From NCBI GenBank assembly GCA_049840795.1, contig JASGJK010000038.1:1-64000 (forward strand): a stretch of DNA of 64,000 nucleotides, written 5' to 3'. Origin of the DNA: UPXZ01 sp049840795. GTDB taxonomy: Bacteria; Bacteroidota; Bacteroidia; Bacteroidales; Paludibacteraceae. Positions within the stretch are counted from its first letter, which is position 1. Each line of letters opens with the position of its first letter. A program made the position numbers and the translations under genes. Below are positions 56,962-64,000 of the stretch, in pieces. The notes below the pieces were generated by a model. That model was not told the DNA's origin, made no database searches, and saw only the letters and a list, made by a program, of their open reading frames with translations.

Positions 56962-57873
56962 CTAACATTCTACCGTCATCATATCTTGACTCAAGATAGT
57001 GTTTTCAAAAATATCCTTAGCCTCATTCAGCAGGATATTTTTGTTGGCATAACGGGCGGAATAATGTCCGATAATCAGTTTTTTAACATTCGCTTTTTTC
57101 GCAATTGTTGCCGCTTGATGTGCTGTGGAGTGCATTGTTTGGCGAGCACGAAGCATTTCGTCATCAGCAAATGTGGCTTCGTGAAAAAGTATATCTACAT
57201 TTTTTATAATGGGAATAATATCTTCGTTGTAAGCCGTATCGGAACAATAGGCGTAGCTAAATGGTGGTGAAGGGTCACTGGTGAGAATGGCATTGGGAAT
57301 AGTTTCGCCATCTTCAGTGATAAAATCTTCACCGTTTTTTATCTTATTGATTTGAGCGATGGGAACATTATAAAAATCAAGCATATCTCGTTTGATATGA
57401 CGAGGTGTTGATTTTTCCTTAAAAAGAAACCCGCAGCAAAGCACATGATGTTTGAGCGGAATGGAATAAACTTCCACACTACGGTCTTCGTAAATCAATG
57501 TGTTGACGGTGGGATTTACCGGATGAAAAAAGATTTTAAAAGGAGATTCCGCACAAAAATATTTCAGCTGTGGTTCTAATAGTCGTTCGAGGTCAGGATG
57601 GGAATGAATGTGCAAGTCGGCGGTCCGGTTCAGCATCCCAAATGTAGAAATCATACCAACTAATCCCAAACAGTGGTCACCATGAAGATGTGAAATAAAA
57701 ATATGTCCTAGTCGGTTGGTCTTCAGTTTCATTTGTTTCAACCGAATCTGAGTTCCCTCGCCACAGTCAATCATAAACTGTTTGTCACGGAGTTCTAATA
57801 TCTGAGAACTCGGAAAATTATCTTTGGTTGGCAAAGCGGAACCGGAACCTATGATATGGAGTTTGGAGTTCAT
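56962..57873 (-). CDS. rnz: Ribonuclease Z
   Basis: Metallo-beta-lactamase-fold endonuclease that matures tRNA 3' ends. MNSKLHIIGSGSALPTKDNF, FMIDCGEGTQIRLKQMKLKT, FISHLHGDHCLGLVGM (zinc motif), SDTAYNEDIIPIIKNVDILF, HEATF and IGHYSARYAN. About 303 residues. ATG 57873 matches the usual start; an upstream Met nine codons earlier is possible. Confidence 0.95.
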   Translation of the reverse strand: MNSKLHIIGSGSALPTKDNFPSSQILELRDKQFMIDCGEGTQIRLKQMKLKTNRLGHIFISHLHGDHCLGLVGMISTFGMLNRTADLHIHSHPDLERLLEPQLKYFCAESPFKIFFHPVNPTVNTLIYEDRSVEVYSIPLKHHVLCCGFLFKEKSTPRHIKRDMLDFYNVPIAQINKIKNGEDFITEDGETIPNAILTSDPSPPFSYAYCSDTAYNEDIIPIIKNVDILFHEATFADDEMLRARQTMHSTAHQAATIAKKANVKKLIIGHYSARYANKNILLNEAKDIFENTILSQDMMTVEC

Positions 57874-58100
57874 AAGTTCAAAAGTTTTGTTTATTCTCAT
57901 CTTTTTTGAATTTATTTCTTTTGAAATCAGATGTCACCAAATAATCACTGAGGCTCTTTGTGCCAGTGATTAAAATAACAACATGTTTATATAAATAATT
58001 AAATTTCTCTTGAGTTATATATTCAAAATCAAATGCGCGGTAAAGTTGTGACTTAGTTTCATTTGCTGACCCTTTCGCAATACTCAGAAAGTTTAAACGA

Positions 58101-58859
58101 TTAAACCTCCAAACGTGTCTTTCTCTTCAGTTCAAAGTCGCGTCCAAGGTATTTTTCACGAACGATAGGATTTGCCGCAAGCTCTTCCGAAGTTCCCTGA
58201 AACATAATTTTTCCTTCGAAAAGCATATAAGCCCGGTCGGTAATACTTAGCGTTTCGTCCACGTTATGGTCAGTGATAAGAATACCGATGTTTTTATCTT
58301 TCAGCCTCCACACGATGTCCTGAATATCTTGTACGGCAATGGGGTCAACGCCGGCAAAAGGTTCATCGAGCATAATGAAACGTGGTTCAATGGCTAAGCA
58401 ACGGGCAATTTCCGTACGGCGGCGTTCACCACCTGAGAGTCGGTCTCCTATGTTTTTACGCACGTGTCCAAGGTTAAATTCAGCAATAAGAGTTTCCAAT
58501 TTTTCTTTTTGATATTCTTTGCTGAATTTTGTCATTTCGAGAATGGAACTGATGTTATCTTCCACCGTCATTTTTCGAAAAACAGAGGCTTCTTGCGCCA
58601 GATAACCTATGCCCAATTTGGCTCTGCGATACACAGGATAGTCCGTAATTTCGTGGTCATCCAGAAAAATCTTCCCATCGTTAGGAGTAACCAATCCGGT
58701 TGTCATATAAAATGTCGTAGTTTTTCCTGCGCCGTTGGGACCGAGTAATCCTACAATCTCACCTTGTTCTACGTAAATAGAAACATCATTTACCACAGTG
58801 CGTTTTCCGTATTTTTTGAAAAGATGCTCCGTGCGAAGCACTTTTGAAGTTTCTTCCAT
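58101..58859 (-). CDS. lptB: LPS export ABC transporter ATP-binding protein
   Basis: About 252 residues. Powers LPS extraction with LptFG. VGLLGPNGAGKTTTFYMTTG (Walker A), GIGYLAQEASVFRKMTVEDN, LSGGERRRTEIARCLAIEPR (signature), IMLDEPFAGVDPIAVQDIQD and ITDHNVDETL are typical of LptB. Start METSK-like Met at 58859; an upstream Met is less likely. No other lpt gene in the window. Confidence 0.95.
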   Translation of the reverse strand: MEETSKVLRTEHLFKKYGKRTVVNDVSIYVEQGEIVGLLGPNGAGKTTTFYMTTGLVTPNDGKIFLDDHEITDYPVYRRAKLGIGYLAQEASVFRKMTVEDNISSILEMTKFSKEYQKEKLETLIAEFNLGHVRKNIGDRLSGGERRRTEIARCLAIEPRFIMLDEPFAGVDPIAVQDIQDIVWRLKDKNIGILITDHNVDETLSITDRAYMLFEGKIMFQGTSEELAANPIVREKYLGRDFELKRKTRLEV

Positions 58860-59466
58860 TGCTGTTTTTTTATTGATTTGCAAAAATACGAAAAATGAAC
58901 GAATTAAAATCCATAGGATGTTTTGAAAAGAAAATAATAATATAAAAAAATACTTTCTTGTTGAAATGCCTACAAACTGTAGTTTGACAAACAGAACAGT
59001 AAATAGTTGTTAGCGAAGTATGTACCTTATTATTTGGCATTTATTGACATTATCTATTAATATCGCTATTCAACTTGTATTATAAATTGATGTAAACAAA
59101 TATTGATTTCAGGTTGTTTCTAAAACAGCAGTTAGAATGAGTTTTATTTGAGTAATTAAAATCCGTGATTGTACCCTACAATACATAAAATGGACAATCA
59201 ATAAAAGAAATCATTGTTGTCCGGTTAAAAAAACTTATTTCTTTTTTTTGATAACATAAAAATGACTTTTATTCGGGTTAAACAGTCTCCTGACCATTTG
59301 TTTTATCGATGATTGGAAATCGTCCATCTTGAAACAAAATTTTCTTATTAAATAACAAAAGAGCCCATTGAAAAGACTTACAGAGTATACATATTCAACC
59401 AATTAGAACGGGTCAAAAAGTTTTAAGCGGATAACAACAAAAGAAATATAAAAATGATCTATATTT
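58860..59466. other. Intergenic region of about 0.6 kb
   Basis: AT-rich, between the divergent lptB and DUF4256 genes. One small palindrome, CAAACT-GT-AGTTTG (about 58974-58987). No ORF, RNA gene or repeat family recognised. Confidence 0.35.
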
Positions 59467-60039
59467 ATGACAACATTGGCAAAACAGCAACTTTCATCAG
59501 ATGAAATAAAATCACTTCTGAATATACTTCAAGTACGTTTCCGAAAAAATGAGGAGAGACACAAAGGTGTTGAATGGGCGCAGATACAGAAACGATTAGA
59601 AAGTAATGCGGATAAACTCCGTTCACTTCACTTGATGGAGATTACCGGTGGAGAACCGGATGTGGTGATTGGACTGGATAACGATTTTAATGAATTTATT
59701 TTTGTGGATTGTACTACGGAAACACCAAAGGGGAGACGAAGTGTATGTTACGATCCCGAAGCTTTGGCATCGCGAAAAGAATACAAGCCGGCAAATAGTG
59801 CCGTAGGTATGGCGGCAGATTTTGGCATTGAATTGCTGAACGAAACACAATATCGTAATTTGCAAAAGTTTGGATGTTTTGATGCCAAAACATCCAGTTG
59901 GCTCAAGACTCCGGAAAATATTCGCAAATTAAGAGGGGCTATTTTTGGAGATTTTCGATACGGTACTGTTTTTATTTATCACAATGGCGCTGAGTCCTAT
60001 TATGCTGCACGAGGCTTTAGGGGATTACTGCGGGTATGA
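59467..60039 (+). CDS. DUF4256 family protein
   Basis: 190 residues, soluble. The conserved blocks MEITGGEPDVVIGLDNDFNE, FIFVDCTTETPKGRRSVCYD, PEALASRKEYKPANSAVGMA and YHNGAESYYAARGFRGLLRV identify DUF4256, found in many phyla. Function unknown. Stands alone with long spacers on both sides. Confidence 0.88.
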   Translation: MTTLAKQQLSSDEIKSLLNILQVRFRKNEERHKGVEWAQIQKRLESNADKLRSLHLMEITGGEPDVVIGLDNDFNEFIFVDCTTETPKGRRSVCYDPEALASRKEYKPANSAVGMAADFGIELLNETQYRNLQKFGCFDAKTSSWLKTPENIRKLRGAIFGDFRYGTVFIYHNGAESYYAARGFRGLLRV

Positions 60040-60566
60040 TTGCTGATTCTCAAAAATCATCTTTTGCCATGTTTTACTTCCGTAGAGATTGATAATCATA
60101 ACATTGTTGAGGTTGTATCTAAAGTAATTTACATCTTTATCTAAACAATGTCGTAACTGGATTTTAAGTGAAACGCGTTTCGATTTTCTTTTCAGTAAGT
60201 GCAAATTATTGTAATACTTATCTTTTTTGTGTATTTAGGATTTTGTCAGCATTGAATAAATCCGAAACTCTGACAAATACTGACATTTTTTCTTGGCGAG
60301 AAATTTGCGGTCTGACATAATAGCAAGTTTTTTGTTTGACTTATTTGAAATTTTTAAGCATTGTCTTTGAGTAGCGTTAAAGCCCGTTAAGCACCAAATT
60401 AACAATGTTAAATTTGAAGAAAAATGAGTGATTATCGTATGTGTAAGGCATAGGATTTGATTATTTTTGCGTTGTAGATATACCGAAAATTATTTGGAGT
60501 GATGTCAATAATAAATTAGTTATTTTTTTGAAACAGAAATAAAAGAACTTTCTAAAAACAACCGTT
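60040..60566. promoter_or_regulatory. Upstream region of the DegQ/HtrA gene
   Basis: About 0.5 kb without ORF. TATTTTTG at 60462-60469 fits a -7 element for degQ (leader about 90 nt). Around 60243-60325 there are several TGTCA/TGACA words, including TTGTCAG ... CTGACAA, which could be a stress-regulator site. That last point is speculative. Confidence 0.35.
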
Positions 60567-62102
60567 ATGAAATTAAGTAAATCAAAAGCTATTGCTTTAT
60601 TAGTTGGATTAGTGGTCTTTGTAAGCGTAACAACCAACTTAGCTACCAATTATTTTACCAGAAAGACGAATTCGGACTATTTTGCGGTAAGTTCAAATCA
60701 GCTTCCCGAAGGTTATGCCCGTTTCGCCAGCGCTACAAAAGCGTTGGATACCGACTTTACTGTTGCTGCCGACCTCACGGTGCACGCCGTAGTGCATGTT
60801 AAAACAAAAGGTACCGCGCGCCAACAACAGATTGATATGTTTAATGATGATCCGTTTTTTCAATATTTTTGGCCCGCAACAGCGTGGTGGAAACCGTCAG
60901 CAACCAAAACAGGAATCTGTCCCGCTCGGCTCCGGCTCCGGTGTTATTATCAGTAAAGACGGATACATTGTAACCAATAATCATGTGATTGCAAATTCAA
61001 CCGAAATAGAAGTTACATTGAATGATAAACGTACGTTCAAGGCGAAATTGGTGGGTGCAGACCCCAATACCGATATAGCACTTCTAAAAATTAATGCGGA
61101 TAACCTCCCTACAATTGTTTTAGGAAATTCAGATGATATAAAAGTAGGAGAATGGGTTTTAGCTGTGGGGAATCCGTTTAATTTAACCTCTACCGTAACA
61201 GCAGGAATTGTAAGCGCCAAAGCTCGTAGCATCGGAATTATCGGAAGTAACGGTAGTGGAAGTATGCCTATCGAATCGTTTATTCAGACTGACGCGGCTA
61301 TCAATCCCGGAAATAGCGGCGGAGCGTTAGTAAACACAAAGGGTGAATTAGTGGGCATAAACGCTGCTATCGCTTCTCAAACAGGCACTTATGCAGGATA
61401 CGGCTTTGCTATTCCGGTAAGTATTGTGAAAAAGGTAGTAACGGACTTGCGCGAACACGGAGCTGTGCAACGTGCAATATTTAGGAGTTAATATTTCTCA
61501 ATTTAGATGCTGACGCACAAGAAGTGAAGGATATAATCAAAGACAAAGACATCAAAACACTGAATGGCGCTTTGGTGATGAACGTAGTTGAAAAGGGAGC
61601 TGCCGAGAAAGCAGGGATAAAGAAGGGAGACGTTATAAACTCAGTCAATGGCGTGAAGGTGAATTCCGTATCTGAATTACAAGAACAAATCGGACGATAC
61701 AAACCGGGTGATAAAGTGACTGTGGGTGTTGTCAGAGACAACAAATCAATGACTTTAAACGTAGGATTAACCAACGCGCAGGGAAATACCAAAGTGGTAA
61801 CTTACGATGGTACGATTGAAGGTTTAGGCGCTAAGTTCAAAGAAATAGATACTAAAATTCAAAAATCGCTTGGATTGGATTACGGACTTCAGATTGAGTC
61901 GCTTACCAAGGGTAAATTCAATGATCAGGGCATTAAACCGGGATTTATTGTCATTAAAATAAACAATAACCCCATTCGTAGCGAAGAAGATATAAAAGCA
62001 TCGTACGAAGAAGCAATGCGTAGTGGTGATAAAGTACTTTACATAGCGGGTGTATATCCAAATGGAAAAGTAACGTACTACGCGATCAATTTGGAAGATT
62101 AG
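60567..62102 (+). CDS. DegQ/HtrA-family periplasmic serine protease, frameshifted
   Basis: Membrane-anchored or secreted S1C protease for misfolded envelope proteins. N-terminal hydrophobic segment (AIALLVGLVVFVSVTTNLAT). Trypsin-like domain with catalytic His in VTNNHVIAN, Asp in NTDIALLKI and Ser in NPGNSGGALVNT. PDZ1 (LNGALVMNVVEKGAAEKAGI) and PDZ2-like C-terminus (GIKPGFIVIKINNNPIRSEE). Frame breaks near 60873 (T run), 61481 (ATATTTAGG for ATATTAGG) and 61503. Corrected length about 510 residues, normal. Confidence 0.9.
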
Positions 62103-62136
62103 TTTTTTTCATAAATTTAGATTAATATAAAGTGGT

Positions 62137-62170
62137 AAAACTACTTCTCTGCGAGGAGAGGTAGTTTTTT
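62137..62170 (+). terminator. Terminator after degQ
   Basis: AAACTACTTCTC / GAGAGGTAGTTT stem (one G-T) with loop TGCGAG, followed by a T tract, 34 nt past the stop. Confidence 0.85.
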
Positions 62171-62177
62171 TATTTTT

Positions 62178-62273
62178 AATGATTATCCGCAAAGCGACAT
62201 AGTATATTTCTTCAGTTGCCACGCCTTAAAAGGCGTGGCAATTAATTTTTAGGTCGTTTTACGGATAATCATC
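62178..62273. repeat. 96-bp palindromic MITE-like element, copy 2
   Basis: Same element as 48252-48347. Its central stem is perfect (TTGCCACGCCTT/AAGGCGTGGCAA) while its right terminal arm has two changes. Sits 7 nt after the degQ terminator. Confidence 0.85.
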
Positions 62274-62518
62274 TAATTTTTTCCCCAACATTTGCAATAT
62301 TATTTCTATCTTTGAATAAAATATTTGTTCTTATGATTTTGTTGCAACTTACATTATATATATCTGATTATAAGGTTTTTGAACACCTACCGCTAATGTA
62401 AATCGTAAATGATTGCAGACAAAACTAAAAATAAGATGCAAATGCTAACCCCTACGAACCAAGATAAAGTTTCAAATATGCGAAAACAGGAATCAAACTT
62501 GGCTCAAAAAACAGATAA

Positions 62519-63334
62519 ATGAAAATGATAAAAAAACTCTTTGGCTTATTTTTATTATTAAGCACGGTTAATTTGTATGCGGCAAAAGTGGATACTGTGT
62601 TAACATACAGTGCATCAATGAATAAAAACATCAAAGCTTGTGTTGTAACTCCGGAGAAATATAAAGAGAGTGGAAAACTGCCGGTAGTTTATTATTTACA
62701 CGGTTATAGCGGATCTTTTGCCAGCTGGGATGCAGCCGAAATAACGAAGTTGGCGGATTTGTACAATTTTATCATTGTATTTCCGGATGGGAATTACAGT
62801 AGCTGGTATTTTGACAGCCCGATTGACAATACATCAAAATATGAAACCTACGTCTCAAAAGAATTGGTTGAGTGGATAGATAAAGATTATAGAACTATTC
62901 CGTCGCGCGAAGGACGTGCCATCACGGGATTAAGTATGGGCGGACACGGATCTTTTTTCATCGCTTTTCGTCACCAGGATGTATTTGGATCTTGTGGCAG
63001 CATGAGCGGCGGTGTTGATATTAGACCATTTCCGTTAAATTGGGATATAGCTAAACGCTTAGGCGAGATGAAAACACATCCTGAAAATTGGGAAAAATAT
63101 ACCGTGATGAATCAATTGCATCTGCTGACTCCCAATTCGATAAAGATTATTTTTGACTGTGGCACCGGCGATTTCTTTTACGGAGTAAATGTAAAATTGC
63201 ACGAAGAATTGCTTTACAGAAATATTCCGCACGATTTTATATCTCGTCCCGGAGTTCACAACAAAGAGTACTGGGACAATTCATTTAAATACCAGGCATT
63301 ATTTTTTTCTGATTATTTTAAACATAAAAAATAA
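62519..63334 (+). CDS. Secreted alpha/beta-hydrolase esterase (esterase D-like)
   Basis: 271 residues. Signal peptide (MKMIKKLFGLFLLLSTVNLY) and an alpha/beta-hydrolase fold: LPVVYYLHGYSGSFASWD (oxyanion region), nucleophile elbow GLSMGGHG, a late Asp in IIFDCGTGDFF and catalytic His in RPGVHNKEYW. Similar to acetyl-xylan or feruloyl esterases and to S-formylglutathione hydrolase; the signal peptide favours a secreted polysaccharide or ester hydrolase. Confidence 0.85.
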   Translation: MKMIKKLFGLFLLLSTVNLYAAKVDTVLTYSASMNKNIKACVVTPEKYKESGKLPVVYYLHGYSGSFASWDAAEITKLADLYNFIIVFPDGNYSSWYFDSPIDNTSKYETYVSKELVEWIDKDYRTIPSREGRAITGLSMGGHGSFFIAFRHQDVFGSCGSMSGGVDIRPFPLNWDIAKRLGEMKTHPENWEKYTVMNQLHLLTPNSIKIIFDCGTGDFFYGVNVKLHEELLYRNIPHDFISRPGVHNKEYWDNSFKYQALFFSDYFKHKK

Positions 63335-63338
63335 TGAC

Positions 63339-63947
63339 ATTGCTAATTAAGTAGAGTGAGCGTGTTGTTTCTGTAGTGCATCAATAAAAGCATGGACAAC
63401 TTCAACATTTCCACTTTCTTTGAATAGCACTTTGACTTTCGCCTCATTCTTGCCAAAAAATGTCGGGACAGACTATTGTATCCTTCTACGGTAAAAGTTT
63501 CCGCTTTTGACTGAATGTGCTTTTCCGCCGGAACAATATGTTCGTAGGGCTTCCAGTAATCCGTTGCAATTGTGCAATTTCGTGATGCTTTATTTCGTTC
63601 CGGAATTCTTCTGCCGTCCTGTTTCCCCTATCGCTAATAACGAAGTTGGTGAATCTTTTGCCAAATCGATCAACAGTAATCCAAAACAGATACCTTGCTT
63701 ACACCTAAAAAACGACCGATAGACCGAAAACCCAAGCCTTCCAGATATAAATGAAGAGCTTGTTTTTTCATTGATGTTGGTTTGACTGTAGATTTTAGTT
63801 CTACGGTATATTTGTAATGGCAATCCTTACATTTATAACGTTGCACCCCCTTGACTAAGCCGTCTTTATTGCGTTTCCCGCTTGAGCATCTTGGACAATA
63901 CATAGTTTTTTTTATCAAAAACAGCAAAACTCTATTTAATTAGCAAT
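63339..63947 (-). mobile_element. IS1-family element, internally deleted
   Basis: Bounded by 19-bp inverted repeats with one mismatch: ATTGCTAATTAAGTAGAGT (63339-63357) and ACTCTATTTAATTAGCAAT (63929-63947). 609 bp against the usual 750-800 bp for IS1. No clear target duplication is seen. The transposase inside lacks its centre, so it could move only with help in trans. Confidence 0.8.
63343..63903 (-). pseudogene. IS1-family transposase remnant
   Basis: N-terminal zinc ribbon and helix-turn-helix (MYCPRCSSGKRNKDGLVKGV, then GFRSIGRFLGVSKVSVL) are intact. After VSVLDY the sequence jumps to TVDRFGKRFTNFVISDRGNR, so about 45 residues including the first catalytic Asp of the DDE core are missing and the frame is shifted. 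A further shift precedes ATDYWKPYEHIVPAEKHIQS. The C-terminus is complete (MLLLMHYRNNTLTLLN). Confidence 0.85.
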
Positions 63948-64000
63948 CCCCATAACAATAATAAATGCAAATGCCTTTCTCAAACTCAATACTCGGTTTT

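Noticed and set aside
60243..60325. A heat-shock operator (CIRCE or similar) upstream of degQ
   Set aside because: The TGACA/TGTCA words are suggestive but do not match the CIRCE consensus and lie over 200 bp from the predicted promoter.
63339..63947. Target-site duplication flanking the IS1 copy
   Set aside because: The bases outside the inverted repeats (ATAATGAC and CCCCATAA) do not match, so no duplication can be claimed.

Overview
The window looks like chromosomal DNA of a Bacteroidales bacterium, probably an anaerobe with an AT-rich genome. The evidence is gene content: BamA with paired OmpH chaperones next to a PorG-like protein, a PorE-like lipoprotein, Bacteroidetes-type promoters (TTTG, about 20 bp, TAnnTTTG), BlaR1/BlaI fused to TonB-plug-like modules, an anaerobic sulfatase-maturase type radical SAM enzyme, and families such as DUF4924, DUF2027-Smr and DUF6089. 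Rank below order is not settled.

Layout. 1-5 kb: a large alpha-2-macroglobulin-like gene on the minus strand that runs off the left edge. 5.4-7 kb: DUF3108 and DUF1345 proteins. 7-12.7 kb: a minus-strand run of rplY, pth, an outer-membrane barrel gene, an Hsp15-like gene, DUF4924, rfbA, rfbC, a broken four-helix-bundle gene and rfbD (dTDP-rhamnose synthesis without rfbB). 12.9-18.3 kb: DUF2148, MFS, anSME, a SpmA-SpmB fusion and ybeY. 18.5-24 kb: envelope biogenesis block porG-like, uppS, bamA, ompH, ompH. 24-36 kb: secreted C69 dipeptidase, RNase H, tRNA-Arg(CCT), LolD-type ATPase, YgjP-like protease, bile-acid-symporter family transporter, dgt, queA, DUF2027-Smr, nucleoside transporter, bifunctional nuclease, smpB. 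36-45 kb: a TonB-receptor-like barrel, a YtrA-type GntR/ABC operon with an elaborate upstream region, and a blaI-blaR1 operon. 45-50 kb: ftsE, hisIE, folA, thyA and a PorE-like lipoprotein. 50-58.9 kb: DUF1015, lrgAB, a structured non-coding element, cyclophilin, sdaA, POT-type transporter, rnz, lptB. 59-64 kb: DUF4256, a DegQ/HtrA protease, an esterase and a deleted IS1-family copy.

The most interesting material is non-coding: (i) a 101-nt four-hairpin cloverleaf-like element followed by ten 21-bp repeats between lrgB and the cyclophilin gene; (ii) three 19-bp dyads at an exact 32-bp pitch plus a three-layer mirror-symmetric inverted repeat upstream of the GntR/ABC operon; (iii) three 19-bp dyads on the blaI promoter; (iv) two 96-bp copies of a palindromic MITE-like element just downstream of two genes; (v) short GC-rich palindromes touching start codons, one forming the end of blaI and one apparently read through inside the macroglobulin gene.

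About a dozen genes are interrupted by single-base indels, mostly at or near homopolymers and including genes expected to be essential (bamA, lolD). Base-calling error in the source sequence explains this better than gene decay. I therefore annotate these as single genes and state where each frame breaks.
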